A stretch of DNA of 64,000 bases from Methanospirillaceae archaeon (GTDB lineage Archaea > Halobacteriota > Methanomicrobia > Methanomicrobiales > Methanospirillaceae), in the NCBI GenBank assembly GCA_016926505.1, contig JAFGOM010000076.1:1-64000 (forward strand). The letters run 5' to 3'. This document shows positions 29,526-38,837 of the stretch, in pieces (position 1 is the first letter of the stretch; each line of letters begins with the position of its first letter). A model generated the notes under the pieces. It worked only from the letters and a program-made list of their open reading frames with translations, ran no database searches and was not told where the DNA came from. Position numbers and translations under genes: made by a program.

Positions 29526-29600
29526 TTTTGTATTGAGCACTTTTGTATTGAGCACTTTTGTATTGAGCACTTTTGTATTGAGTACTTTTGAATTGAGTAC
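29526..29600. repeat. 15-bp tandem repeat, five units
   Basis: Five head-to-tail 15-base units (TTTTGTATTGAGCAC; units 4 and 5 differ by one or two bases) cover 29526-29600. The unit is a multiple of three, so frames on both strands stay open through it (a 61-codon plus-strand frame encodes repeated VLSTF). I see no ribosome binding site or domain and treat it as a non-coding microsatellite-like repeat between the BofA-like gene and tldE. Confidence 0.85.
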
Positions 29601-29685
29601 CCTGATATTGATCTTTGACTGGTTGCAGATCGGTTAAAAAAAGGATACAATTCAGGATTTCTGTTTCCAAACCGGATGCCGCCTG

Positions 29686-30999
29686 TTATGCCTTTCCGAT
29701 TAATGTCTGATCAGCGATCAGTACCGTCGGCAGTATCATGTTCCCTCGTGTTCTGGTCTCTTTAGAGACACATAATACCTGGTTTAAGAGAGAAAACACG
29801 TTACCTGAGAGCATTGCTGACCTGATCGGTTGCGAGAGTTCTCCATCCCTGATAAAGAACGGAGAAGAGAGTTCAACCGAGAAGTCACCACTCATCGGAT
29901 TTGCGGTGTGGGCCCCGACAACATCCCTGATAAAGACTGCATCTTCTTTATATACCGAACCGGCCGGTCCGTTCAGGATGAGGTTATGAAATCCGATACC
30001 GGGAGACCCGGCCATTCCCGTCCTGACTGCACTTGCTGTTGTCTCTTTGCCGTACCGGTACGCGGTGCGCAGGTCATAGGCAAACTGCTGCAGGATCCCG
30101 TCTCTGATGAGATCAATCCTTCGTACCGGAACACCTTCGCCATCCCAGTAACCGTTTGCGCTCCCCCGTGGATCAAGTGGATCATCATAGAGCTGGATCT
30201 TTTCTCCACAGATCTGGTCTCCGATCCGGTCAGCAAGAGCAGAGCGGCCTGCATGAACATTACGCCCGGATAGTGCCGGTACAAGTACCGCATCAAGGAG
30301 CTGGGAGAGGGCATCGGGAGAGAGGACGATATCATAGGTTCCGGTGTCGAGTTCTACACCCCGCTCACCGGCAGAGGCATACCAGGATGCAGTCTTTCCC
30401 ACGGCTATCGGATCGATACGTCGTAATTCCCATGATGCATCATGTTCATACCCGGTAGACTGCCCCTGTATCATCTCAATAGAGGTCGATACGTGGGTGG
30501 TTGGTTCAGTAAGGAAGAGCCCGCCCGAGTTTGCTAGAGTCACGGTGCCGCTTGAGAGCGAGGCATGGGCCGATGTGATGGCAGCATCATGCTCCTTTGA
30601 TCCGGTTATCATCCCGGAGATCAGATTTTTTAAGCAGTCAGAACTGACGTTGAGGTCCGGATCAAAGGCAAGGCGCGTGTTGCTTCTTAATGTGCCTGCA
30701 TCCTTGGGCAGTCCCTCCCAGTTCTGTTTATCTGCGAGGTTCCCGCCTGCGATTGCTGCATACAGGCACTCCTTCCACCGTTTCGGTGAATCTGAAGATG
30801 AGATTCCTATCCTGCCATCATTCACCGTCCGTATCATGATACCGGAAAATCGTGAGGCTGAACCGATAGTAATCTCACCCCTTCTCATATCTGCACGGAT
30901 TTCCTGTCCCTCTCCGATACAAACCTCAACCTCGTCAGCCTTCCCTGCTGCCTCGGCAAAGAGATCCTCAATCAAGACTGCTCCCTCCGATAACTGCAT
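29686..30999 (-). CDS. tldE: TldE/PmbA-type peptidase subunit
   Basis: Protein of 437 residues of the TldD/PmbA family. TldE is the partner of TldD in a heterodimeric metalloprotease that degrades or matures peptides. It lacks the HExxxH motif, as expected for the E subunit, and has the conserved C-terminal GNVFSLL region. Its start overlaps the end of tldD by 32 bases. Second gene of lonB-tldD-tldE. Confidence 0.9.
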   Translation of the reverse strand: MQLSEGAVLIEDLFAEAAGKADEVEVCIGEGQEIRADMRRGEITIGSASRFSGIMIRTVNDGRIGISSSDSPKRWKECLYAAIAGGNLADKQNWEGLPKDAGTLRSNTRLAFDPDLNVSSDCLKNLISGMITGSKEHDAAITSAHASLSSGTVTLANSGGLFLTEPTTHVSTSIEMIQGQSTGYEHDASWELRRIDPIAVGKTASWYASAGERGVELDTGTYDIVLSPDALSQLLDAVLVPALSGRNVHAGRSALADRIGDQICGEKIQLYDDPLDPRGSANGYWDGEGVPVRRIDLIRDGILQQFAYDLRTAYRYGKETTASAVRTGMAGSPGIGFHNLILNGPAGSVYKEDAVFIRDVVGAHTANPMSGDFSVELSSPFFIRDGELSQPIRSAMLSGNVFSLLNQVLCVSKETRTRGNMILPTVLIADQTLIGKA

Positions 31000-32308
31000 C
31001 TTTTAAGAGAATGTGGGGTGCTCCGTCTGAAACTGCTGCAGTCTGGCCATTCTTTCCGCAGAACCCGGCATGCAGCTTCTGATCATTTCCACAGAGCATA
31101 ACCTGATGAAGCGTTCCAAGAATATCTCCTGAAAGCGAGACATCTCTGACCATGGTTGTACATTCCCCGTCTTGTATCAGGTATCCGTACTCGGCATTGA
31201 ACTGAAATACTCCCCGTCCGGGATCCACCTGTCCTCCCCGGGAACCTTTCAGAAGGATTCCATTCCTGCACTCACGTATTATCTCATCATAATCAGCGTC
31301 TCCATTCTCGATAAACGTGTTACTCATCCTGACGATAGGAACCTCTCCTGCCATTCCGCGTGCATGCCCTAAAATCCCGGTATCCTCTCCCAGCGCTGCC
31401 ATGCTCTCCATCGAATGCAGGTATGCAGATAAGACCCCGGATCTGATAATTCCGGTTCTTTTGGTCTCTCTGCCCTCGTCATCGACAGGACAGAATCCAA
31501 AATTATGCAGGGTCGGGTCGTCGGTGATAGAGATCACCGGAGACCCGACTCTTTCACCGATCCTGCCTGCAAAAACTGAACTTCCTTCCTGCACAAGATC
31601 CCCCTCGGCAGCATGACCGACTGCTTCGTGTGCAAATACCCCTGCCAGTTCGGGGTCAAGCACCGCATGTGCAATTCCTCCTTTCGCCGGCTGTGCCTCT
31701 AAAAGATCCCGGGCGATGGTCCCGGCCTGAAGGGCCAGATCCTGCTGGTGCCTGATATTGAGACCATCAATGGTATGACGGCGTTCGTACCCGATCTGGG
31801 TAACGCCATTCCTGCTCGCAACAGCCAAAATGCCAAACCCACACCGGCAGATGTCATAGGTGAACCGATTATCCGAACTGTTAAAGAACGTGACGGTACC
31901 TGTCCGTTCAACATAATTAACCCTTGTATTGACAATATCAGGCAGTTTTGCATGTCGTTCCATCTCAAGAAGAATCTCTGTCTTCTCACCGAGATCGGTA
32001 TCTCTCGGATCTTCTTTTGGTTTTGGAACGGAAAGGACCCGGCATTTGCCTTCGATTATCGATATTGCACCGTTAGTAATCTTTGCAGCTAAAAGGGCTT
32101 CCTTTAGCAGAGATAATGGGAGGGTATCGCCGGGGATACGATCCCCGTTTACCGAGAGAACTCCCCATCCCACCGGTCCGAGGACACGGATGAGTGCAAG
32201 GTCAGTAAAAGAGGTTCCGGCAGCCTCGATAACTCCGTTATCAATATCAATCTGGGTGACTTCTCCGGTAACTCTCCTGACATCGTAGTACCGGTACGGC
32301 AGGCTCAT
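30968..32308 (-). CDS. tldD: TldD metalloprotease subunit
   Basis: Protein of 446 residues with the zinc motif HExxxH in FAHEAVGHAAEGD (about residue 227), followed by the conserved C-terminal cysteine (LCGNDQ). It is the catalytic subunit of the TldD/TldE protease, which in bacteria processes unfolded or modified peptides. Its ATG directly abuts the lonB stop codon. Confidence 0.92.
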   Translation of the reverse strand: MSLPYRYYDVRRVTGEVTQIDIDNGVIEAAGTSFTDLALIRVLGPVGWGVLSVNGDRIPGDTLPLSLLKEALLAAKITNGAISIIEGKCRVLSVPKPKEDPRDTDLGEKTEILLEMERHAKLPDIVNTRVNYVERTGTVTFFNSSDNRFTYDICRCGFGILAVASRNGVTQIGYERRHTIDGLNIRHQQDLALQAGTIARDLLEAQPAKGGIAHAVLDPELAGVFAHEAVGHAAEGDLVQEGSSVFAGRIGERVGSPVISITDDPTLHNFGFCPVDDEGRETKRTGIIRSGVLSAYLHSMESMAALGEDTGILGHARGMAGEVPIVRMSNTFIENGDADYDEIIRECRNGILLKGSRGGQVDPGRGVFQFNAEYGYLIQDGECTTMVRDVSLSGDILGTLHQVMLCGNDQKLHAGFCGKNGQTAAVSDGAPHILLKDAVIGGSSLD

Positions 32309-34393
32309 TTACGCAACCGTCCGTGGTATCTCAAGGTCCCCCGATGGAATCACCCGGTTACTCGCATTTATGGCAATGGTCTTTATTCTCGATACAAATG
32401 TGTCGCGGTTATCTGGTTCCAGGGCGATCTCGAGTACCTCATCGATGGAAGAGACCGGAATTATCTGAACCATATCCTTGTATTTCTCTTCCAGCAACAC
32501 ATCGCCGAGGTTGGACTGGGGGATGATTACCGTTTTGATCCCTGCTTTAGCTGCTGCCTCTATCTTGTACGTCACTCCACCAATCGGGAGGACATCTCCC
32601 CTCACGGAAAGTGACCCGGTCATTGCGATATCCTGTCTCACCGGTATCTGTTCGAGTGCACTGATTGCAGCAGTTGCGACAGTGATCGATGCCGAGTCCC
32701 CTTCGACTCCCTGGTAGGTACCGATGAACTGGATATGGATGTCGATGTCTTTTATGTCTTTCCCGGTGAATTTCTTCAGGATTGCCCCGACATTCTGGAT
32801 CGATTCCTGCGCGATCTCCTGAAGAAGTCCGGTTGCGATGATCTCACCACCGCCTTTTCCCTGGGTGGGAGTAATCGTTGCCATGATAGGAAGGACCGAT
32901 CCGGCATCACTTCCCATCACTGCAAGGCCGTTGACCCTTCCGATCTGGGATCCCTTCACGACAGCCAGGTCATATTCACGGGTTCTGTGAATGTACTGGT
33001 CAGATATCTGGTCTTCAATGGAGCGTGCGGTATTTTTTGCCCTTATTACATGTTCTCTCGTGGTAAAGGGAACGTTCTCTTCCCGTGCCAGATCCCCTGC
33101 AACCCGGATAAGGCCACCCATGTCGCGTAACCGAAGCGTGATATGTCCTTTCCGGTTCGCCCGCCGTCGTGCCTCTGTTAAGAGTTCCTCTATGGCATCG
33201 GCATCAAAATGGGGAATCATCCCGTCGTTTGTTACTTCCTGGGCAACGAACCTGATAAACCGTTCCCGGTTCTCCTGCGTGTCCAGCATGGTGTCTTCCA
33301 TGTATACTTCGTACCCGTTTCCCCGGATACGGGATCGGAGTGCCGGGTGCATCCCTTCAACTGCATCGACATTTCCAGCCGCAACCATGACAAACCGGCA
33401 GGGAACCGGTTCTGTCCTGACCATTGCTCCGCTTGAACGTTCACTCTGACCGGTAATGGCAAACTCTCCTTCCTGGAGTGCAGTAAGAAGGCTCTGCTGG
33501 GATGGGAGGCCTAACGTGTTTATCTCATCGATAAAGAGAACGCCCTTGTGCGCCCGGTGGATAGCACCCGCCTCAACCCGGTCATGGGCCGGGGTCTCAA
33601 GTCCTCCGCTCTGGAAAGGATCGTGCCTGACGTCTCCAAGAAGCGCCCCTGCATGGGATCCGGTCCCGTCCACGAAAGGCGCAGTTGTCTTTTTGTCGTT
33701 TGAGAGGAGGAGCTTTGGGATCATCGCCTCCTCCTTCGGGGTTGCATACCGAAGAGCCATGAAGATAAAGGCAGCTGCGATGATACCCATGAGCCACTGG
33801 TACGTGATAAAGGCATATCCGATGATCCCAATGATGAGGATCATGATAAGCGTGCTTCTAAACTGGGTCTTTTTCCTGGCTTCCGCTTTGTGAGCAGCCA
33901 CGATCTCCTTCCCCCTCCCTGCTTTAACCGTCCGGATGATGGGTTCGTTCTGATCCTCGCTGTTCGGGTAAACTAAAATGTCCTGTAACTCTTCCTTTGG
34001 AAGGAGTTCTGCCATCGCCTTGGCAAGCATGGATTTACCGGTTCCCGGTGTTCCAATCATCATAACATGACGGCGCTGGATTGCGGCTTTCCGGATCACC
34101 TCCACTGCATGTTCCTGGCCGATGACCTGATCAATCAGGCGTTCCGGCACGATAATGGATTTTGAGGTTCCCTCCGGAATCTCCTCCTCTTCAGCTGTTT
34201 CCGGTTCCAAAACCGTGTCTGCCAAATTTCCTGCTTCATCCGATAATTCATCAGGGTTGGTTGGTTTTTTCATTGGATTATCGTCCGGGAAAGTGTCTCT
34301 CTGTTCTTTTTCCTCTGTTTGAGTTATTTTATCTGCTTTTTCATCCATATTGTCGTTATTTGTAGTTATTTCATCAGAATCAGACTGTACCAT
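32309..34393 (-). CDS. lon: Membrane-bound archaeal Lon protease (LonB)
   Basis: ATP-dependent protease of 694 residues. An acidic N-terminus of about 80 residues precedes the AAA+ module with Walker A GTPGTGKS (about residue 110-117). Two transmembrane helices (about 180-220, [12 protein letters not shown] and [11 protein letters not shown]) are inserted in the AAA+ domain, the mark of archaeal LonB. The C-terminal protease has the Ser-Lys dyad (EGDSASIT and [10 protein letters not shown]). It removes damaged and regulatory membrane and cytosolic proteins. ATG 34393 is chosen over an upstream ATG at 34438, which would sit in the divergent promoter; GAGGG lies upstream of it. Confidence 0.94.
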   Translation of the reverse strand: MVQSDSDEITTNNDNMDEKADKITQTEEKEQRDTFPDDNPMKKPTNPDELSDEAGNLADTVLEPETAEEEEIPEGTSKSIIVPERLIDQVIGQEHAVEVIRKAAIQRRHVMMIGTPGTGKSMLAKAMAELLPKEELQDILVYPNSEDQNEPIIRTVKAGRGKEIVAAHKAEARKKTQFRSTLIMILIIGIIGYAFITYQWLMGIIAAAFIFMALRYATPKEEAMIPKLLLSNDKKTTAPFVDGTGSHAGALLGDVRHDPFQSGGLETPAHDRVEAGAIHRAHKGVLFIDEINTLGLPSQQSLLTALQEGEFAITGQSERSSGAMVRTEPVPCRFVMVAAGNVDAVEGMHPALRSRIRGNGYEVYMEDTMLDTQENRERFIRFVAQEVTNDGMIPHFDADAIEELLTEARRRANRKGHITLRLRDMGGLIRVAGDLAREENVPFTTREHVIRAKNTARSIEDQISDQYIHRTREYDLAVVKGSQIGRVNGLAVMGSDAGSVLPIMATITPTQGKGGGEIIATGLLQEIAQESIQNVGAILKKFTGKDIKDIDIHIQFIGTYQGVEGDSASITVATAAISALEQIPVRQDIAMTGSLSVRGDVLPIGGVTYKIEAAAKAGIKTVIIPQSNLGDVLLEEKYKDMVQIIPVSSIDEVLEIALEPDNRDTFVSRIKTIAINASNRVIPSGDLEIPRTVA

Positions 34394-34439
34394 TATGATT
34401 TTACCCTCTACCCGTGAGTAAGTGGATATACATTTCATA

Positions 34440-34460
34440 CACGCCTTTAAGTACTTTCAG
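34440..34460 (+). promoter_or_regulatory. TATA box of prs in the lon-prs divergent region
   Basis: TTTAAGTACTTT (34446-34457) is a symmetric TATA-like element. For prs its spacing puts transcription start about 25-30 bases on, close to the ATG at 34481, so the transcript would be nearly leaderless. The element may also serve lon on the other strand. Confidence 0.5.
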
Positions 34461-34480
34461 CTATTACGGATTTGTCAGGC

Positions 34481-35335
34481 ATGAATATACTGAGCACACA
34501 GAGTTCCCAGGTACTTGCAGGAGAGATAGCACATGCAGGGGGATTTCCTCTTATTGATGTTACCTATTCACGGTTTCCTGATGGTGAGGTGTATCTGCGA
34601 ACCGGAGAGGTACGGGGACCGGTTCTTCTGGTAGGGAGTCTTTTTTCAAGCGATGATCTGATAGAACTTCTTCTGCTCATCGATGCATGTGCAGAAGCCG
34701 GGGATATTACCCTTCTTCTCCCATACATGGGGTATGCACGTCAGGATAAGCAGTTTCATGCAGGTGAACCCTTATCTGCCCGTGCGATTGCCCGGGCACT
34801 CGGGGCAGGTGTTTCGCGGGTGTTTACCATCTGCATCCATGAGGAATCAATACTCTCGTATTTCGGGATTGTTGCAAACGATATCAAAGTAACCGGGGAG
34901 ATAAGCAGGTATATCTCTACCATGCCTGTCAAAAATCCCCTGATACTCTCACCTGACAGGGGAGCAGCGTCTTTTGCAGAATCGGTTGCACAATACTGTG
35001 GTTATGAATCCGATTACTTACAGAAAACCCGGTTTTCAGGTACTGAGGTGAGTATTGAACCGAAATCCATACCCGTTGCCGGCAGGGATGTAATCATCGT
35101 CGATGATATCATCTCGACCGGTGGAACCCAGGCAACTGCAGCAGCCCTGCTGTATGAACAGGGAGCATCCCGGCTGTATACCATCTGTGTTCATGGCGTC
35201 TTTACCACCGGGGCTTATACTCACTTAAAAGCAGCGGGATTCTGTGATGTTGTCTGTACTGATACCATCGAACGGGGCTGCAGCAGGATATCGGTGGCTC
35301 CTGCTGTCTTAAAAGCGCTCGGTAACTGCTCATGA
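34481..35335 (+). CDS. prs: Ribose-phosphate pyrophosphokinase (PRPP synthetase)
   Basis: Enzyme of 284 residues making PRPP from ribose 5-phosphate and ATP. Motifs: FPDGEVYLR, MGYARQDKQFHAGEPLSAR, the flexible loop and the PRPP-binding IVDDIISTGGTQ near residue 210. A TTG three codons upstream is rejected in favour of ATG 34481. First gene of prs-nob1-gfcR; nob1 begins in the stop overlap (4 bases). Confidence 0.94.
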   Translation: MNILSTQSSQVLAGEIAHAGGFPLIDVTYSRFPDGEVYLRTGEVRGPVLLVGSLFSSDDLIELLLLIDACAEAGDITLLLPYMGYARQDKQFHAGEPLSARAIARALGAGVSRVFTICIHEESILSYFGIVANDIKVTGEISRYISTMPVKNPLILSPDRGAASFAESVAQYCGYESDYLQKTRFSGTEVSIEPKSIPVAGRDVIIVDDIISTGGTQATAAALLYEQGASRLYTICVHGVFTTGAYTHLKAAGFCDVVCTDTIERGCSRISVAPAVLKALGNCS

Positions 35336-35841
35336 GCAGATCAGATCTGCACGACGAGAGTATGTATCAGATGAACTCATCCACAATCTATGTGCTCGAT
35401 ACCTCATTCTTTTTATACTCCCTTCCCCTTTCCGGAATCCTCTACACAACTCCTGAGATCTGCAGTGAATTACGGGATCTCCGTGGCCGGGCACGGTTGG
35501 AAACCCTGCTGGCAGGAGGTCTCTCGGTTTATACTCCCTCCCCTGCCGGTTATGAGAAGGTGAAGCAGGCAGCACGGGAATCAGGAGACCGGAAAGTTCT
35601 CTCCCCGGCAGATAAAAGCCTGCTTGCGTGTGCCACCGATTTATCCGGTACTGTTGTTTCTGATGATTTTGCCCTTCAGAACGTGGCCCATCATCTCGGA
35701 TTGTCTGTCCTTCCCATCATGCAGCGCCAGGCAAAAGAGAGAAGATGGGAATATGTGTGTACCGGATGCGGAGCGACGGGTATTGTAGGAGATGACTGTC
35801 CTGTCTGTGGCTCTGCATGCCTGCGGAGAAGGGTTAAGTAG
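35332..35841 (+). CDS. nob1: Endoribonuclease Nob1 (PIN domain and zinc ribbon)
   Basis: Protein of 169 residues that cleaves the 3' end of pre-16S rRNA. A PIN domain with catalytic acids ([35 protein letters not shown]) spans about 17-120; a zinc ribbon with CxxC pairs (CTGCG and CPVCG) ends the protein. ATGs at 35362 and 35371 are alternative starts, since residues 1-14 lie before the PIN fold. Coupled to prs by a 4-base overlap. Confidence 0.9.
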   Translation: MSRSDLHDESMYQMNSSTIYVLDTSFFLYSLPLSGILYTTPEICSELRDLRGRARLETLLAGGLSVYTPSPAGYEKVKQAARESGDRKVLSPADKSLLACATDLSGTVVSDDFALQNVAHHLGLSVLPIMQRQAKERRWEYVCTGCGATGIVGDDCPVCGSACLRRRVK

Positions 35842-35855
35842 GAAGGAACCTACCT

Positions 35856-36473
35856 ATGGGTATGTCATCGCTTGATGATCTGATACAAAAAGCGCAGCAT
35901 CTTCGTTCCGAAGGGCATAGTCAGGGTCAGATAGCTGACGAGCTCTCACTCTCCATGGAGACCATAACCTGGCTTCTGACCCGAAAACCAGGGAGTATCA
36001 TCCCAAAAGATGTCTGCATTGACTGGACACCGGTCAGCAGTAATGCAGTTCTTCTCAATTACAGTGCCCATATGCTGCAAACCCTGTATGCCTCTTTTTG
36101 CAGAACAAGTCAGGAAGCAGAGAGTGGTATTGATACAGTAATCGGTATTGCGATATCAGGCGTTCCACTGGCAACGATGATTGCGGTCAGGGAAGAGATC
36201 AGGCTTGCTATTTATCACCCTGCAAAACACAGCATGAGTGATAACCCGCTTGGTTCGATGAGCGGGAATTTCTCTATGGTAGCCGGTGGAAACCGGTGTC
36301 TTGTTATCGATGATGTTATCACTTCAGGAAATACCCTCCGGGAAGTGGTAGCATACATAAAGAGGCATGGAGCAACGCCGGTTGCGTGTTGTGTACTCTT
36401 TGATAAACAGAGTATTCATGAGATAGACGGAGTCCCTGTCTATAGTCTCTATACTATATCACGTATTGATTAG
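35856..36473 (+). CDS. gfcR: GfcR-type regulator with phosphoribosyltransferase domain
   Basis: Protein of 205 residues: an N-terminal HTH (residues 5-45, [21 protein letters not shown]) joined to an orotate-phosphoribosyltransferase-like domain with PRPP loop [13 protein letters not shown] (about 147-160). The family was long annotated as PyrE-like; haloarchaeal GfcR is an activator of sugar-catabolism genes. Being right after prs, it may sense PRPP or a nucleotide (inference). Not a true PyrE by its HTH and length. Confidence 0.85.
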   Translation: MGMSSLDDLIQKAQHLRSEGHSQGQIADELSLSMETITWLLTRKPGSIIPKDVCIDWTPVSSNAVLLNYSAHMLQTLYASFCRTSQEAESGIDTVIGIAISGVPLATMIAVREEIRLAIYHPAKHSMSDNPLGSMSGNFSMVAGGNRCLVIDDVITSGNTLREVVAYIKRHGATPVACCVLFDKQSIHEIDGVPVYSLYTISRID

Positions 36474-36499
36474 CCGTTTTCTCTCCCATAATCTCATCT

Positions 36500-36556
36500 T
36501 TTTCAGAAAGTATATATAGAAGTTCAAATCACAAATTAATGAATCAGAGGATAGAA
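36500..36556 (+). promoter_or_regulatory. Promoter and ribosome binding site of the thermosome gene
   Basis: A strong TATA box AAAGTATATATA (36507-36518) is about 25-30 bases before a likely start near 36540-36545; an AGAGGAT Shine-Dalgarno precedes the ATG at 36558. This is one of the clearest promoters in the window. Confidence 0.7.
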
Positions 36557-36557
36557 T

Positions 36558-38150
36558 ATGCTAGGTCAACAACCAGTAATCATTATTCGGGAGAACGTAG
36601 ACCGAACGCAGGGCTATGAAGCCCAGCGCTCCAATATCAACGCTGCCAAGGCTATTGCTGAAGCAGTACGGTCAACGCTTGGCCCCCGGGGTATGGACAA
36701 GATGCTTGTGAACAACAGTGGAGATGTTGTTGTTACCAATGATGGTATTACCATCCTTGATGAGATTGCGGTGCAGCATCCGGGTGCACGGATGGTCATT
36801 GAGGTCTCGCGGACCCAGGATGAAGAGGTTGGAGATGGGACAACCACCGCAGTCATCCTTGTCGGTGCCATGATGGAACAGGCAGAACTGATGCTGAATA
36901 AGAAGATCCACCCGTCTGTCATTACCCGTGGATTTACTCTTGGTATGAACAAGGCACTTGAGATCGTCGATAAAATGGCGATTCCGGTAAAAGCAGATGA
37001 TAAAAAGACACTGCTCAAGATTGCAGACACTGCAATGACCGGTAAATCGATAGAGTCGATAAAAGACAAGGTTAAAGAGATCGCAGTCGATGCCGTAATG
37101 ACGGTAGCCTCACATGATGGTAAGATTTCGGTTAATGAGGATGATGTCCAGATAAAGAAACAGACCGGGGCTTCCATGGATGATATTAAACTGATTCGTG
37201 GGGTTATCATTGACAAGAACCGCGTTAACAGTGAGATGCCAAAGAAGATTAAGAATGCAAAAGTTGCTCTTGTTGCCTCACCACTTGAGATTAAAAAGAC
37301 CGAAGTAAAATCCAAGATAAAAATCTCAACAATCGAGCAGGTATCTGCGTTTTCAGAACAGGAGAGAAATTCGCTCAAAAAATTTGCTGATGCGGTTCTT
37401 GCATCAGGCGCGAATGTCCTGCTCTGTCAGAAAGGGATCGCCGATGCCGTGCAGTATTTCCTTGCAAAAGGAGGGGTGCTTGCCGTTGAGGATGTCCCTG
37501 AGAAGGACATGAAATTTGCAGCCCGTGCTCTGAGTGCAACGATAGTGAACAAGGCAGATGACCTGACAAAAGAGATGCTTGGAACTGCCGAACTCGTCGA
37601 AGAGGATGACGATGCAGACCAGGTAGTCCTTTCCGGGTGCAGCAATCCAAAAACTGTCACTATCTCGATCCGGGGTTCGTCAGTGTACCTCGTTGATGAA
37701 CTTGAGCGGGCTGTTATTGATGCCACCCGTGTCGTGATGGATGCCATGGAAGATGGAAAGATTATAGCCGGTGGCGGAGCTCCCGAGACCGAACTTCTCA
37801 TCAGGCTCCGGGATTATGCCATCAGTATCGGTGGAAGAGAGCAGATGGCTATTGAGGCCTATGCAGAGTCTTTTGCCTCGATCCCCCTGACCTTAGCTGA
37901 GAATTCAGGACTTAACCCGGTCGATATCCTTGTGTCGATGAAACAGGCACATGCAGAAGGGAAGAGTAATGCCGGGCTGAACGTGTTCACCGGAACCGTT
38001 ACTGACATGGTTAAGGCCGGTGTTGTTGAACCTCTCCGTATCAAGCGTCAGGCAATCATCAGTTCTGAGGAAGCGGTCCATATGCTTATCCGTGTCGATG
38101 ACATGATGGTAAGTCAGAGTTCCCACCGTTCACCTGCACCTGGACTCTGA
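36558..38150 (+). CDS. Thermosome subunit (group II chaperonin)
   Basis: Chaperonin subunit of 530 residues that folds proteins in an ATP-driven double ring. The ATP-binding signatures SNINAAKAIAEAVRSTLGPRG, NDGITIL, QDEEVGDGTTTAVIL and the C-terminal GGGAPETEL are intact. The C-terminus ends in SSHRSPAPGL rather than the Gly-Met repeats of many thermosomes. A single-gene unit. I cannot tell the paralogue letter. Confidence 0.96.
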   Translation: MLGQQPVIIIRENVDRTQGYEAQRSNINAAKAIAEAVRSTLGPRGMDKMLVNNSGDVVVTNDGITILDEIAVQHPGARMVIEVSRTQDEEVGDGTTTAVILVGAMMEQAELMLNKKIHPSVITRGFTLGMNKALEIVDKMAIPVKADDKKTLLKIADTAMTGKSIESIKDKVKEIAVDAVMTVASHDGKISVNEDDVQIKKQTGASMDDIKLIRGVIIDKNRVNSEMPKKIKNAKVALVASPLEIKKTEVKSKIKISTIEQVSAFSEQERNSLKKFADAVLASGANVLLCQKGIADAVQYFLAKGGVLAVEDVPEKDMKFAARALSATIVNKADDLTKEMLGTAELVEEDDDADQVVLSGCSNPKTVTISIRGSSVYLVDELERAVIDATRVVMDAMEDGKIIAGGGAPETELLIRLRDYAISIGGREQMAIEAYAESFASIPLTLAENSGLNPVDILVSMKQAHAEGKSNAGLNVFTGTVTDMVKAGVVEPLRIKRQAIISSEEAVHMLIRVDDMMVSQSSHRSPAPGL

Positions 38151-38407
38151 TTACTCCCTTTTTAAGCGGTTTCTCTCTCAATCAGAGAGATATCCTGAAT
38201 TCGTTGCGAAACCGTCATGAAATATCCTTAAAACCCGTCTGAGGAAAAATTAACCCCCGAAAAAAAAGGGTTAATACGAACCCGGATGGATATTTCTGTA
38301 TTTTTCATTCAATTACGGCAGGTAAAATCTGCGTTTAATGAAATACCGGTAAGACTCTTACCTCAAAAAAACCATTACTACTAGCGAACTCTTTTCTTAT
38401 GGCATGT
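38151..38407. other. Intergenic, thermosome to tRNA-Ser
   Basis: No gene. A T-run (about 38156-38162) after the thermosome stop is its likely terminator. AT-rich segments near 38370-38395 may be the tRNA promoter. Confidence 0.4.
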
Positions 38408-38492
38408 GCCGAGGTAGTCTAGTCCGGCAGGGCGGTGGCCTCGAAAGCCACTGGTGCTGTGCACCTCGGGAGTTCAAATCTCCCCCTCGGCG
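38408..38492 (+). tRNA. tRNA-Ser (CGA)
   Basis: The cloverleaf folds by hand. Acceptor GCCGAGG (38408-38414) pairs with CCTCGGC (38485-38491), discriminator G38492. Anticodon stem GTGGC/GCCAC encloses loop CTCGAAA with anticodon CGA at 38442-38444, read for UCG serine. A long variable arm (about 38452-38467) is the class II mark of tRNA-Ser. T arm GGGAG-TTCAAAT-CTCCC. No intron; CCA is not encoded. Confidence 0.96.
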
Positions 38493-38837
38493 CTTATTAT
38501 CTCTGTTCTGACACTTATTATCGTTTAACCGATACCTAAAAAAGTCAGGATATACGGGTTCGGGTATGTAAGTGAATACTATATCCTGGTTTGTATCTCC
38601 TGATAATGGGTTTTTTCTATGTGATGTAATAGTACAGTATCGTAATAGTAATAACAACTTTCCTGCGTTTTGAAGGTTAAAATCCTCTCTGTATCACTGC
38701 TTGATTTTCATTCGGAATCCATGTCTTCACAGATAGATTTGTCTGAAGATGAATGGATAAAGCAGCCCTGATGTAATTTTTTGGAAGAGAACTTTTATCA
38801 TTACACAGGAGTATTAGGCTACATTGAGAGATATCAT
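38493..38837. other. Intergenic, tRNA-Ser to exported protein
   Basis: No gene or RNA is seen. The upstream TTG at 38781 extends the next frame without a signal peptide start and is not used. No copy of the tRNA 3' end is found elsewhere in the window, so no attachment-site duplication is supported. Confidence 0.4.

Noticed and set aside
29526-29600. CRISPR array
   Set aside because: The units are directly joined with no spacers.
29452-29637. Plus-strand frame of 61 codons through the 15-bp repeats
   Set aside because: Open because the repeat unit is a multiple of three; no ribosome binding site or domain.
36614-37378. 254-codon frame antisense to the thermosome gene
   Set aside because: It is the reverse-strand shadow of a strongly conserved gene, Ser/Ile-rich as expected for such shadows.
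38408-38492. tRNA-Ser as an integration site with duplicated 3' end
   Set aside because: No second copy of the tRNA 3' end was found in the window.
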